Shown here piece by piece: positions 9,278 through 20,300 of a DNA stretch of 64,000 nt. The stretch is from Muribaculaceae bacterium Isolate-037 (Harlan). Lineage in GTDB: Bacteria > Bacteroidota > Bacteroidia > Bacteroidales > Muribaculaceae. Made by a program: the position numbers and the translations under genes. Numbering within the stretch: position 1 is the stretch's first letter; each line of letters opens with the position of its first letter. Location: assembly GCA_003762615.1 (NCBI GenBank), contig RIAZ01000004.1:62001-126000 (forward strand), written 5' to 3'. The notes under the pieces were generated by a model. It did no database searches. It had not been told where the DNA came from and saw nothing but the letters and a program-made list of their open reading frames with translations.

Positions 9278-9901
9278 ATGATAATCTTAGTAGACAACGG
9301 TCACGGATTCGACACGAAGGGTAAGTGTTCGCCGGACAGGAAGTATCAGGAATGGGCATGGAGCCGCGAATTGGCAGACATCATCGTGCGCGAGCTTACA
9401 CGGTTGGGTTATGACGCACGTCTGCTTGTGCCGGAGCGTGACGACATCCCAATCAACAAAGGCACAGACAGCCGCGTGAAGCGCGTCAACACGATATGCG
9501 ACCTATACGGCAAGGAGGATGTGATGCTCGTGTCAATCCACAGCAATGCCAACTCTTGCGACGGCAAGTGGCATGACGGCGAGTGGTCCGGATTCGTCGC
9601 CGAGGTGGCACTCAACGCCTCGCAGAAATCAAAGAGGCTTGCCGATGCCATCTGGGCAAGGGCCATAGAAGCCGGGCTCAGGGGAAACCGGGCCGTGGTC
9701 GACAAGCCGGGGAAGCGATTCATTCAGCAGGACCTCGCCATCTGTCGCGACACGAAATGTCCCGCAGTGTTGACCGAGAGCGCTTTCCATGACACTCGCG
9801 AAGGGGTGAGGCTCCTCACTGGAAGCAAGCAGCGCATAGCACTCGCTCACGTCAACGGAATCATTGATTACATCAACCATATAAATTCCCTTAAATCATG
9901 A
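9278..9901 (+). CDS. N-acetylmuramoyl-L-alanine amidase (Amidase_3 type), phage endolysin
   Basis: The product has 207 residues, the size of a single catalytic domain. It cuts the amide bond between MurNAc and L-Ala of the stem peptide. Expected zinc ligands and catalytic residues are visible: VDNGHG near the N-terminus (His), EWAWS (Glu) near residue 27, SIHSNA near residue 88 (His), and the late VLTESAFHD (catalytic Glu). No signal peptide is present, so release through the upstream holin is likely. The downstream gene overlaps its last 4 bp. A 15-bp tandem duplication lies just upstream at 9233-9262. Confidence 0.9.
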   Translation: MIILVDNGHGFDTKGKCSPDRKYQEWAWSRELADIIVRELTRLGYDARLLVPERDDIPINKGTDSRVKRVNTICDLYGKEDVMLVSIHSNANSCDGKWHDGEWSGFVAEVALNASQKSKRLADAIWARAIEAGLRGNRAVVDKPGKRFIQQDLAICRDTKCPAVLTESAFHDTREGVRLLTGSKQRIALAHVNGIIDYINHINSLKS

Positions 9902-10446
9902 AGAATCTTCTTGGAATCATTGCAGTGGTTGTCCTCAGCATCATTGCCGGAGCCTACCTGCACAAGTGTCAGACCCCTCAACAGGCATATCCTCCCGGAA
10001 CTGTCGGGGATGTGGTGATTGATACAGTGACATACATCGACACGGTGCCGTATTCCCTCCCATCCCCACGACAGGAGCTCTCCCTCGGCACCCAGATCAG
10101 GCTTCTCCCCGTCTTCATCTCCAAAGACAGCACATCCGGATTTATTCCGGATTCATGCAAAATGGCCGAGGAAAATATTCCACCGGAGATTGACAGTATG
10201 GCGGTGGAGATTCCGATAACGCAGAGGGAATATGAGGGTGATGATTATCACGCATGGGTCAGCGGATATGCTCCCAGGCTTGACAGCATATCTGTATTCC
10301 CGAGAATCAGGACCGTGACAATCAGGCAGCCTCCTGGAAAACCAAAACGATGGCATATCGGACCGTCCATAGGTCTTGGCTGCACTCACAAAGGGATTGC
10401 CACATACATAGGTGTGAGTGTGACTTACTCCATAATCTCCTTTTAA
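9898..10446 (+). CDS. Membrane-anchored phage protein next to endolysin, spanin-like candidate
   Basis: The product has 182 residues. An N-terminal membrane segment at about residues 4-22 (LLGIIAVVVLSIIAGAYL) is followed by a long polar domain ending in GYAPRLDSISVFPRIRTV and a C-terminal beta-like stretch (GPSIGLGCTHKGIATYIGV). This resembles small proteins with one N-terminal helix (DUF6808-like) found behind amidases in Bacteroidetes phages. It overlaps the amidase stop by 4 bp. The place of an Rz-type spanin or an outer-membrane disruption protein would fit, but this is inference from position and topology. The gene ends 206 bp before a convergent minus-strand gene, across a GC-rich gap with short inverted repeats. 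Confidence 0.7.
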   Translation: MKNLLGIIAVVVLSIIAGAYLHKCQTPQQAYPPGTVGDVVIDTVTYIDTVPYSLPSPRQELSLGTQIRLLPVFISKDSTSGFIPDSCKMAEENIPPEIDSMAVEIPITQREYEGDDYHAWVSGYAPRLDSISVFPRIRTVTIRQPPGKPKRWHIGPSIGLGCTHKGIATYIGVSVTYSIISF

Positions 10447-10652
10447 TATATAAACAATAACCCTCACCATAAGCCGGGAAGACGTCTGCACAGCGCAGCA
10501 GTTCTGATCCCGGTGAGAGCGCGAAGCGCGAAAAGAGCCGCGAATCTCACGACCCACGGCTCCTGCATTCCTGTAAAAAAATAAATCTAACCGATAGTAA
10601 ACACAGAGCCGTCACACTCCCTCCCGGGAAAGGCTCCGTTATATCCTTATGC

Positions 10653-11186
10653 TCAGAACGGCGACAGACGGCGTCTGACACGCTGGCCACCCCTCCGCAG
10701 ATTCACGCAGCTCCGCAGTCGGCTCAACGCCTCCTCACGCTTCTCCAGCCATACCGCAGCCTTATCCGCGTGAGTGATCGTCAGCCAATCCTGCATCACG
10801 TCAGCCACCATATACTCATGCACCAGATGCTCCATCAGATTCATCGTCGTCTGCGAAAAATCATCCGGCACCCTAAGCAATATTCCAAACACATGCCGGC
10901 GTTCCGGACGGTCATCCCTCCATTTCAGATAAAGCTCACGGCTTGTATATGGATACAGGGCCTCCGTCACTATACAATGCGCCTTATCCAATATTCGGGC
11001 AACCCTGTCCCTGTTTCCATCCTGAACTATATCCTGGACCGTATGCCGAAGTTCAAGATTCTCGCTCTCCAGGATATGACCCTCCACCCATGCCATATTC
11101 CCTATGTCATAGAGCAGTTCCTTCAGTTTGAAGAGAAGGAGAAACCGTCGTTCCCCCTTCTCCTTTTCTCCGCATTCCTTGATCAT
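10653..11186 (-). CDS. Third member of a tandem paralogous phage gene family
   Basis: The product has 177 residues of unknown function. The centre and C-terminus align by eye with the two upstream genes: ILLRVPDDF, then HLVHEYMVADVMQDWLTIT, then a positively charged end. The family pattern is LxLP followed after about 20 residues by an aliphatic/Tyr-Val segment, a Trp, T-N/H-K, and a basic tail. This copy is the most diverged and has a longer charged N-terminus (KECGEKEKGERR). It overlaps the next upstream gene by 4 bp. The minus orientation opposes the lysis block. Confidence 0.75.
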   Translation of the reverse strand: MIKECGEKEKGERRFLLLFKLKELLYDIGNMAWVEGHILESENLELRHTVQDIVQDGNRDRVARILDKAHCIVTEALYPYTSRELYLKWRDDRPERRHVFGILLRVPDDFSQTTMNLMEHLVHEYMVADVMQDWLTITHADKAAVWLEKREEALSRLRSCVNLRRGGQRVRRRLSPF

Positions 11187-11716
11187 GCGCCGCCTCCTCC
11201 GGAAGCATACGTCGGTCTCACCGGGCGCGATCGCTTATAAAGCGCCCTCTTCACATTGTCAAGACTCACCTGCGCCAGCTCGAAATATTCCTTCGCATCC
11301 GCCTTGTTCGTGATTGTGAACCAGTCCCCGAGCGTCATGTGCACGATATACGAATGGATACCCTTGCCAAGACTGTCCGCCGACGCATTGTTATAGTTCG
11401 ACGGCAGGCGGAAACATAGCTCAAGCGTCGTGTCCTTGTCGATCTCCTCATTGATGAGATTATCCGTCGTGGTCTTGTCCTCGTTCAGATACTCGCCGAG
11501 AAGACTCTTCAGCGCAGTGAAATGCGCCGCCATCGAGCGTCGCAGCTGCGACGAATCCTCCTCGTCCTCACTCGCCTGCATGTTCGATGCAGCCTCATAA
11601 TCCTTAGTCTTCTCCGCCTCACGCGCGCGTCCTGTCAGGTAAGCCTTATTCGTGATGTCATACATCATCTCCCTGACGTGGAGTCTCACCGTGAGCTCCT
11701 TCTTGCTTTCTGCCAT
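11183..11716 (-). CDS. Second member of a tandem paralogous phage gene family
   Basis: The product has 177 residues of unknown function. It shares with its upstream neighbour the series CFRLPSNYNN, SYIVHMTLGDWFTITNKADA and the basic end YKRSRPVRPTY, which is nearly the same as YKRRPVRPTY in the first member. The centre is acidic and helical (ASEDEEDSSQLRR), and there is a Gly-rich C-terminal tip. No signal peptide or membrane segment is visible. It sits between the two other copies with 4 bp overlap on one side and 27 bp on the other. Likely structural or assembly role, by context only. Confidence 0.75.
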   Translation of the reverse strand: MAESKKELTVRLHVREMMYDITNKAYLTGRAREAEKTKDYEAASNMQASEDEEDSSQLRRSMAAHFTALKSLLGEYLNEDKTTTDNLINEEIDKDTTLELCFRLPSNYNNASADSLGKGIHSYIVHMTLGDWFTITNKADAKEYFELAQVSLDNVKRALYKRSRPVRPTYASGGGGA

Positions 11717-11743
11717 AAATGTGGTGGTTTATATGGTTCAACA

Positions 11744-12202
11744 TTATTTTCGGTCGTAGGTCGGGCGCACAGGCCTGCGCTTATAGCACGCCTTCCGCCT
11801 CAATCCCTCCATATGTGCGGCCGCATCAAGCGAATACTGTCCCGCCTCACCCTTATTCGTGAAGACGTACCATTTCGCCGTGATGTTCATCACGAAGAAA
11901 CTCCGCATCTCCTCCTGCATGGCCTCCCCCAGACTGTCGTCAAACGACGACGGCAGGGAAAGCACTATCCTCAGCCCCGTCTCATCCTCCTCGACATCAT
12001 CAAGAAATTTCCGCAGAGCCTCGCAGACCGCCACCCTCGACTCCGTCCAGAAGCGGTTAAGCTGCGCCTGGTCCGCAGTCGTCGTGTAGATCCGCTCGTA
12101 GGCATCCGGATCGCCACCCATCTTCGAGCCGGTGTAGCTCGTCGTCAGCGCAACCTCGTCATATACGTCGCCCTTCGCGACAATTAGCGTCAGTTCCTTC
12201 AT
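11744..12202 (-). CDS. First member of a tandem paralogous phage gene family
   Basis: The product has 152 residues of unknown function. The N-terminus MKELTLIVAKGDVYDEV resembles KKELTVRLHVREMMYDI of the second copy. The conserved centre is IVLSLPSSFDD, then FFVMNITAKWYVFTNKGEAG, then YKRRPVRPTY. A mixed helix/strand fold is likely, ending in a basic tail. A 62-bp gap separates it from a small basic protein gene, and the three copies form one minus-strand cluster. Repeated duplication suggests subunits of a multi-component virion part or a set of variants, but nothing decides this. Confidence 0.75.
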   Translation of the reverse strand: MKELTLIVAKGDVYDEVALTTSYTGSKMGGDPDAYERIYTTTADQAQLNRFWTESRVAVCEALRKFLDDVEEDETGLRIVLSLPSSFDDSLGEAMQEEMRSFFVMNITAKWYVFTNKGEAGQYSLDAAAHMEGLRRKACYKRRPVRPTYDRK

Positions 12203-12264
12203 TCTCTTTACGTTTGATGCGCAAATATATCAATCCCATCATCCTCCCTCACCTTATCTTTTAA

Positions 12265-12588
12265 TCATTCCTCACCGGCAAGCTCCGACAGACGCTCCGA
12301 CAGCGACTCCGTCTCTGCCGTGCTCGTCGTCTCCATCTCCACGGCCTTCATCTCCGGAGTCACAAACCGAAGCAACCTCATCGTCGCCTGGATCCGTTCT
12401 CCCGGCTCCAGAGCCGCCATGTCCAGCTCGAAATCCGATGCCGTGTATCTCTTCCCCGTATCCTCATCCACCCGCTCCTTGCGCTCGAACTGTGCCTCAA
12501 GATACTCCCTTATCGGACGCTTCAGAGGATGCTCCCGCTTATTCGGTGTCCCCTTCACGCGCCCACCGGTCTTCCTTCCTAATGCCAT
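12265..12588 (-). CDS. Small basic phage protein with GRKTGGRVKGTPNK N-terminus
   Basis: The product has 107 residues. The N-terminus carries a Gly/Arg/Lys motif ending in GTPNK that occurs at the start of several families of small phage proteins, including some annotated as terminase small subunit or DUF5681-like. It resembles an AT-hook-like DNA-contact segment. The rest is helical and acidic towards the end (SLSERLSELAGEE). It heads the minus-strand cluster and is divergent from the internal-virion-like gene starting 89 bp away, so the gap must hold both promoters. DNA binding is inferred. The packaging role is only a possibility. Confidence 0.65.
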   Translation of the reverse strand: MALGRKTGGRVKGTPNKREHPLKRPIREYLEAQFERKERVDEDTGKRYTASDFELDMAALEPGERIQATMRLLRFVTPEMKAVEMETTSTAETESLSERLSELAGEE

Positions 12589-12677
12589 GATTTCCGTTCT
12601 TTAATACTTATTCCACATCCGCAAAGATACCTCCCTAATTTTATGCCATTCTTATATCTTTTAAAACCGAATCCATT

Positions 12678-13175
12678 ATGGGACTTATAGGAGGAGCAAT
12701 CGGAGCCGGCGTGTCCGCGATAGCTGGCATTTTCGGCGGCCGTGCCGCATCAAAGGCAATGAAAAACATTGAGAAAGACCTCAATCAGCAGCAGACCGAA
12801 AACCAGAACTGGTACGACCGTCGCTACAACGAGGACGCCACACAACGCGCCGACGCGCAGGCGATGCTCTCTCGCACCGAGGAGAGCATCCGTCAGCGAA
12901 ACCGAGCCGCAGCAGGCGCCGCAGCCGTCGGCGGCGCAACCGACGAGAGTGTCGCAGCAGCAAAAGCCGCCAACAACAAGGTGCTCACCGACGCCACCAC
13001 CGACATCGTCGTCAACGCCGAGCGCCGCAAAGACGCAATCGAGTCGCAATACCAGGCAAAAGACGCCGCACTCCGTGCCGAACTCAACGACCTCCAGCGA
13101 CAGAAAGCCGGACAGGTCTCACAGGCAATCCAAGGCGTCCAGCAGGCAGCCGCAGGCATGGGAGGAGCCTTCTGA
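12678..13175 (+). CDS. Internal virion / DNA-ejection-like protein (T7 gp14 flavour)
   Basis: The product has 165 residues. The N-terminus is a Gly/Ala-rich hydrophobic stretch (GLIGGAIGAGVSAIAGIFGG). A long Gln/Ala/Arg-rich helix follows, then AAVGGATDESVAAAKAAN, a second coiled-coil-like helix, and a Gly/Ala-rich end. This layout is that of podoviral inner-core ejection proteins such as T7 gp14: hydrophobic Gly-rich start, Gln/Arg-rich helix, and a short loop near the centre. No sequence identity was tested. It is followed after 1 bp by the coiled-coil gene and then by the giant polyvalent gene, as expected for an ejection cassette. Confidence 0.6.
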   Translation: MGLIGGAIGAGVSAIAGIFGGRAASKAMKNIEKDLNQQQTENQNWYDRRYNEDATQRADAQAMLSRTEESIRQRNRAAAGAAAVGGATDESVAAAKAANNKVLTDATTDIVVNAERRKDAIESQYQAKDAALRAELNDLQRQKAGQVSQAIQGVQQAAAGMGGAF

Positions 13176-13176
13176 T

Positions 13177-14370
13177 ATGGGAGTCTACGAATCAATAATG
13201 AAACTCCGCCAGCGGATCGCATCCCCCGCAGTCGCCCCCAAAGAAGCGACTGCGGGCGCCACCTCACAGACTCCGTCAGCCTCATCCGCGCCCCAGGCTC
13301 CCGAATCCCCGACCGCCCCGTCCGGTCAGTTTCGCGCCAAAGGCGTCCAAGTCCTGGGGATTCCATCGCCGGAAGATATTCCCGATGGAATCTCCGTGAT
13401 CGAGAAAATGCAGCCAGGCTCTTACAGAAGCCCGGTCCCTGTCCAATCCAAGAGCCGTCCTAAGATGTCCTATACCGAACTCTTCGAAAAGCTCGGTGGT
13501 CTCGAAAAGCCGGAGACCGTCGAGCAGCGGCGCCAGCGCGAGAAAAAACAGAAACGCGAAAACGTAATGTCCGCAATCTCCGACGGGATCTCATCACTCG
13601 CCAACCTATTCTTCACCACACGCGGCGCGCCCGACTCCTTCAACCCCTCCAACTCAATGCTTGCACGCACAAAGGAACGTTGGGACAAGATCAACGCCGA
13701 CCGTCAGGCAAACGACCGGGCCTACTACGAAGCCTACGTCCGTGCCCGCGCAATGGACGACGCCGATGAAAAAGACCAGCGCAACTGGCAGCACACCCTC
13801 GACCGCGAGAAGATTGCCGACGAGCGCTACGAGGCCAAGGCGGAACAAGATAAGGCTCTCGCAGCACTCAACGAAAAGTTGCGGCAACATCAAATCACAG
13901 AGGCGGAATACAAGGCAGAGCAGGAGAGGATTAAATCTCAATATGCCGAGCAAAATGAGAAGCTGGATCTCCAATACAAGCAAGCTGGCATTGACCAACG
14001 GAAAGCCGCAGCCGGAGCATCCAACGCACAGGCTAAGAAATACAACGCACAAGCCGCCGGCACCGACAAGCCAAAGGAATTCAGCGCATGGGATGCCCAG
14101 GGTCGCGAACATAAGTTCGTCAGTCAGGAGGCAGCACACGAATTTGCCCGACGGCAAGGTACATTCCATGTCGAGGAATACGACGTCCGCGAGACAACCG
14201 TCAAGCCCAACACGTCCCGGTCAGGAAAACCCATCACCGACTCCAAAGGCAAACCAATAACTTCCACCACAACAAAGACAACCACAAAACAAAACGGATA
14301 CCCAGCCAAGCCCGCAAAAGGACAAGGCTACGGAGACAACCCATCTAAAGGAACAGGATATGGCAACTAA
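13177..14370 (+). CDS. Coiled-coil phage protein preceding the polyvalent gene
   Basis: The product has 397 residues if it starts at the ATG at 13177, one base after the upstream stop; an open frame extends further left but only as a shadow. Residues about 30-65 carry a copy of the proline-rich linker cassette (GQFRAKGVQVLGIPSPE) that recurs in the next gene. Residues about 95-290 are charged and strongly coiled-coil, rich in Arg, Glu, Ala and Gln. The C-terminus is a Lys/Gly/Thr-rich low-complexity tail with TTKTTTK and GYGDN/GYGN repeats. The stop overlaps the start of the giant gene by 11 bp. A virion-internal or scaffold role is inferred from neighbours. Confidence 0.75.
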   Translation: MGVYESIMKLRQRIASPAVAPKEATAGATSQTPSASSAPQAPESPTAPSGQFRAKGVQVLGIPSPEDIPDGISVIEKMQPGSYRSPVPVQSKSRPKMSYTELFEKLGGLEKPETVEQRRQREKKQKRENVMSAISDGISSLANLFFTTRGAPDSFNPSNSMLARTKERWDKINADRQANDRAYYEAYVRARAMDDADEKDQRNWQHTLDREKIADERYEAKAEQDKALAALNEKLRQHQITEAEYKAEQERIKSQYAEQNEKLDLQYKQAGIDQRKAAAGASNAQAKKYNAQAAGTDKPKEFSAWDAQGREHKFVSQEAAHEFARRQGTFHVEEYDVRETTVKPNTSRSGKPITDSKGKPITSTTTKTTTKQNGYPAKPAKGQGYGDNPSKGTGYGN

Positions 14371-17300
14371 CGACGACAAAAACCTTCGCCAAGTCTACGA
14401 GACCCTCCGCCGTGAAGGATACACGCCCCCCGAATACGAAAAGTTCCGTCAGGACATGACTGCCGACAAAAATCTGCGGGGGGTCTACGAGACACTACGC
14501 CGCGAAGGATACACCCCCCCGGATTACGACACATTCCGCACCGACATGCTCGGCAATCCTCAACCGGCCCCTGCCGCGCCGTCTGCCCCCACAGTCCTGA
14601 CAGCTCCCGCCGCCCCGTCGGGTCAGTTTCGCGCCCAAGGCGTCCAAGTCCCGGAGATTCCATCTCCGGAAAATCCCTCCGTCGACTGGAGTTCCGTGCC
14701 CGAGCCCATGGGCGAGGGGATTGTCCCCGCCCCCCAGCCCCCGGCAGAACCCTGGCAGCCATCCCTTCGTCAGAAAGAAGCCATCCTCCGCTCCATCAAC
14801 GACAGGGTGGGGCAGACAGTCAGCTCCCTCCATGCCTCCTCCGCCGCCACCCATCGCATCGCCCAAGCCAACACCCCCGAAGGCCGCCAGCGCTCCCGGC
14901 TCATGCGTCAGGCCGCCCGGCAGATGGGAATAGAGACCGACCCAATCGGAATAATCCGAGGTTCCTCCTCAGCCACAAGCGACCAGAGTCCCGCGCCCAA
15001 GCCCACGGGCGAGGGGACCGTCCCACCCGCATCCACACAGAACCCCACCTTCCATACCGTCACCACCGACGACGAAGGCAATCTTCGAGGCTCATGGCAG
15101 CTCCCCGACGGATCCATCACCGACTCATTCGCCGAAGCCGACCGAGCCGTCAGCTCCGCACGAGAGGCACGCCTCCGGCAAACCTTCCTCTCCCGAATGA
15201 AGCAGAACGGACTCGACCCCGCCACCCCAGAAGACATCGACGAGCAACGACGCCGCGACACCCTCGACGTCGCCGAAAAGACACTCCCTGCCCGCATCGA
15301 ACGCAACGAGGAAAACATCGCCAAAGCCAACAGCCGACGCGCCCAACAGATTGACGGCGACCAAGGCTCCAATCGTTGGGACGACTCACAGGGATTCTGG
15401 GACAACATGGCGCGTATAATAGGCGGTGCCACGCGCCGATCCGTCGAGCGTCAGCACCCCGCGCCACGCCCCGAAGCATCCCTATCCCAATCCGACAGCG
15501 AGCTGCGCGCCCTAATAGCCGAAAACTACATCCTCGACAATGCGCGAAAACGACTCGAGGCAAGCCACCTCCGCAAATCCGAAGGATTCATGGACGGATT
15601 CTGGAACATAAACAATCTCAAGAACTTCGCAAAAGGCGCATCCCACGCCCTCTCCGACGGAGACATCTACACCGGTGGCGTCATGTCTATATCGACGGCT
15701 TCACATATGCTCGCAATCGAAGACAAGCTAAAAGCCGGACAAGACCTCTCCGATGCCGAGACATCACTCCTATATTCCACAATGCTCGGCAACGACATCC
15801 AGGACAACGCCCATGTCCCGCACGGCTACACCGCCGGACAGACAATCACCAGAGCGTTACCATACATTGTGCAGATGATGCTAAACCCCGCATCCGGTCT
15901 CAGCCGTGCCCTTGTAAAGAAGTTTGGCACAAACGCACTCAAACGCATCGCACTCACCGTCGCCGGAGACGTCGCCGAATCCGCCGTCCTCGCAAACACA
16001 CTCCAGGCCCCCGCGACTGCCGCCGACGCAATAAGCCGATACCAGGGTGCCCCCGTCGAAAATCCCGACGGTTCAATATCTTTCGACGGAGACCACGACC
16101 TCACATCAGCAATCGCAAAGGCACAGGGAGCGGCAATAATCGAAAACTACACCGAGATGCTCGGCAACCACTTCGGTGTCATTGGCAACTTCGCCGGAAA
16201 AACCGCCGCAAAAGGCATGCGCAAGGTCGGACTCGGCAAAGTCGTCGATAACACGTCCAACCTTATAAACCGAATCAAGGCAAAAGACTGGGTAAAGATA
16301 ATCTACAACACAGGTAATCGCGCCAATATAAACGGCACCGCCGGAGAGATCCTCGAAGAGGAAGCCGGCATCGTTCTCAACTCAATATTCACAGGCGACA
16401 ACTCACTCTCCGACCTTACCGACTACGACACACAGGTCGACATCTTTCTCGGTGTCGGGCTCTTCGGCGGATTCATGGGTGGCGTGAAGGCCGCCGGATA
16501 CCCCGTCGCACGCTCACGCGCGCGTCGTGACCTCCGCACATCCGACCGTGTCGGCTCATTCCGATTCGGCGAAGACTGGGACGGCATCCGTTCGCAGATA
16601 GATCAGGCAGAAGACTCCGACCTCGCCACCATCGTCCGCGACCTCACAATCGACCATGCACAGTCCCCCGAACAGGCAAAGGCAATCGCCACCTACGCCC
16701 ACGACCTCATGCGAAGCCGGGGATTCAACCTCGCCGACGTTGCCCGCCGCTCCGAAAACCTCGACTCCCCGGAGCAGACTGCCATCTCCGACAGCTTCTC
16801 CCACGGTGAGGAAATCGCCGGATCCGGCAACTCCGACGCAATGGCACAGGCACACACCCTCATGCAGTCACGCCGCGAACGACTCTCCCAATCCACAAGC
16901 CCCGAATGGGTAGACCGCCTCGACTCCGAAGACCCCGTCGACGCCCTCCGCGCAATCCCCGAATCCGACCCCGAACTCCGCCAGCAGGCCGCCGACTACC
17001 TCAGCTCAAAGGCAGTCTACGACGGTATGATCTCCGCCGTACAGTCCGGAATAGACGAAGAGATTGCGGCATCCGACGAGCGAGTAAACGCATCCGTCAA
17101 CCGCACCACCGGACTCATCCACCCCGTCTCCATCACCGGAGAAGAACACCGCCCCGCCCATATCATCGATGGAGAGATCCTCATCGACACCGACGGCAGT
17201 ATAATCCCCGACCAATCATCCCCCGACATAATCATCCGCTACGACGACACCAGCGAGATAGCATTCTCATCCCCGGCACGCATCGCACAGGCCGACCCCA

Positions 17301-20300
17301 CACTCGACCCCGCCGCCTTCCGTCAGCAGGAGCGCGACCGCATAGCCGACTCCCACGCCCGTCAGGCTGCCGACGCCATAGAAGGCGTCCTCCCATTCAC
17401 ACCGGGTTCATCAGTCATAATCACCCCCGAAGCTCCCGACTCCGCCCCCGCTCCCTCCGTCGCATTCCAGTCCGAAGACCGGAGCCCCGTGCCCGCTCCC
17501 TCCGTCTCCAATGACTGGAGTCCTGTGCCCGAGCCCATGGGCGAGGGGACTGCGCCCGCAAATAATAGCGAGTCAGCGGAAGCGAATCCGGCCGAAGCCA
17601 TCATCATCGGCGATACGATAGGGGAGGACGGCACCCTCGTCCCCGGAGTTGTTGACGTCCAACTGCCCGACGGCTCCATCCATTCCATGTCGAAAACCGA
17701 CCTCCAGGAGCAGGCCGACGCACGCCGCGACCAAGCCGTCACCCAATTCGAATCCGACCTCGCCGACCAGCGCGCCCAAGAGAAAGAGCAGCAACTCGCC
17801 CGTCAGTCCGCCGGACTCACCGACCCCCGTCGCGACACATCCCTCCTCCCCGACCACTTCGCCTCACCCTACGCCGGAATCACTACACATGCCGCACGTT
17901 TCACCCCGGCCGACAACGGAGTCGGTGCCGTCCTATACCGCGACGACAACGGCAACGACGCAATAGTCCTCGCCGCCCGTTCCGACGGATCCTATGCCGG
18001 CTACATGCGAGAATACCTCCCCGACGGAACACCCACCGACCGCTGGACCGCCAAATTCCAGAACGACACCGGCGACAAATCCCTCTTCCGCACCCTCATG
18101 ACATCCGCGCAAGCCCTCCTCCCCGACGGCCATCAGCTCACCGAGCACTCATCCGTATCCCCCGACGGGCTCCGCAACCTCGCAAACCAGCTCCGTCACG
18201 GCTACTCTCTCCAGCGCGACGAATCCGGTGCCATCATCACAACATCCGTCCCAATCAACATGGCCTCACCCTCAAACCCACTCCAACTTCGCGACTACGA
18301 TCCCGGAAGCTACGACCCCGCCACAGTCCACGAAGACGAGTTTGAGGCAGCCGCCGACATCCTCACCCCCTACATGCAGGCACTCGGACTCACCCGCGAC
18401 AACATCCGCTTCGCCGGCGGTCGTATCCTCGTTGACCACCCCATCCTCCGCAAGACAGAATCCACCCGGCAAGCGCAGCCCACCGCCCCCCCGACTCCAA
18501 TAGCAGCCCCGACTGCCCCGACCGCCACGTCGCCTCAGTCTCGCGCCGAAGCCTCCGTCGCCCCGTCGGGTCAGTCTCGCGCCGAAGGCGTCCAAGTCCC
18601 GGAGATTCCATCTCCGGAAAATCCCTCCAACGACTGGAGTTCCGTGCCCGAGCCTTCCGCCTCCAATGACTGGAGTTTCGTGCCCGAGCCCACGGGCGAG
18701 GGGATCGTCCCCACAGCCGAAACCACAGCCGGGCCCCAGCAGTCGGCCGAATCCCCATCCGCACTCTCCCGCATCCCGACCGACCACGACGGCAGCCCCA
18801 TCTACGAGCAGGCAGACCCCGCCACAGCCTGGGATGCAATCCTCGAGCAGACCGACGGCGACACCCGGATAGCCACCGACGTGATTTCCCAGACAATCGC
18901 CGAAAAAGAAGCCGACCTCAGGCAGCTCACAAAACAGAAAACCCCCGGCGGTCTATCACTCCAGCAAAAGATCGAGGAAGGAAAGCGGAGAAAGGCAGCC
19001 ATCGACGCATTGCAGCGCGACATCGACCATTGGAAAGCAATGGCACAGACCCCCGCACTGCGCAAAAGTCAGGCAGAGGCGGAAGCCCGTGCACGGGCTG
19101 AGGAAGAGGCACGCCTGCTTGCCGAGCAAAAAGCAGCCCAAGAAGCGGAGGCCAGGCGCATCGAAGCTGAGCGAAAGGCCGCCGAAAAGGAAGAGGAGGA
19201 AAATCGCAAGGCACTCGCAAAGATCGACCGCCGATACGCCGACATCTTCGACGATGTTAAGGAATACCCCGAAGCAGTAAGCCGCCTCTCGCAGCAGGAA
19301 CCCGAAGACATCCTTGAAGTCGCATCCATCGTCCTCTCTCGCCACAAGGTCCTTTGGGGCGACACCCGTTCCTCAAAAGGCACCGCATCCGAAACCGGAT
19401 TCCGCGAAGGGGAGAGAAAAAAACTCTTCTCAATCTTTCGCCGTGCTGAAAACGGAGGCGTCAGCCTGCAGCGCCTCGCCGAAGACGTCATGCAGGAATA
19501 CTGCGAGCAATACGGCATACCATACGACAACAACGAAGCCCGCGACGCACTCATCGAGATGATCCGTCAGGCCTCGGTCCCATCCGATATCACGCAATAC
19601 ATCCGCCGTCGTCGCATGGAGCAATCCACAGAGATTGCCGACCAGCTCCGCCGCCGTGAGGAAGACATGCGCCAGGAATGGGCACAGGAATCATACCACA
19701 TGTCCTTCGAAGATTACGAATCATCCCTCGAAGACGCACGCCGACAGGCGCAGGAGCATCTTGCCGACTTCGACCCCGAAGAATTTGCCGGCGCAATTGC
19801 CGACGAGATTGCCGAATACGACGAAATAGCAATGGATTCCGTTGAAAAAGACCATCAGGCCTTGCAGGAATCCCCCGATTATACTAATATTGCACCCTCA
19901 CAACAGCTCTCTCAGTCAGAGCCAACTGCACAATCAGACACCCAAGACTATGATAGACTACGAGAAAATCTCACAGATGAACCCATCCCAGAAGGCACAG
20001 CTCCTCGCCGAGGCAGTCAGGTTCTGCCTCCGACATCATCTCTTCCGTCCCGGAGAAATATCCAGGATGAAGCACGACCGGCAATTCCTCCTCAAGATGG
20101 GCCCCGAATCCCTTCTCCGCAGGGATCTCTACCTCAAGGCACACCCCGACCAACTGTAAATAGAATATCCAAGCCACTTCAACAAGGAAAGACAGCTTGG
20201 ATAAATTCAAACAACAGCCTGCATCCGATGGCGCAGGTCGGGGAGCCGGTTCCTCTCAACGATTCGCATGCCACTACATCATCTGGCAATCATGGCATCG

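Noticed and set aside
9217..9324. 35-codon ORF overlapping the amidase start
   Set aside because: Contains the tandem duplication and runs into the amidase frame; no independent support.
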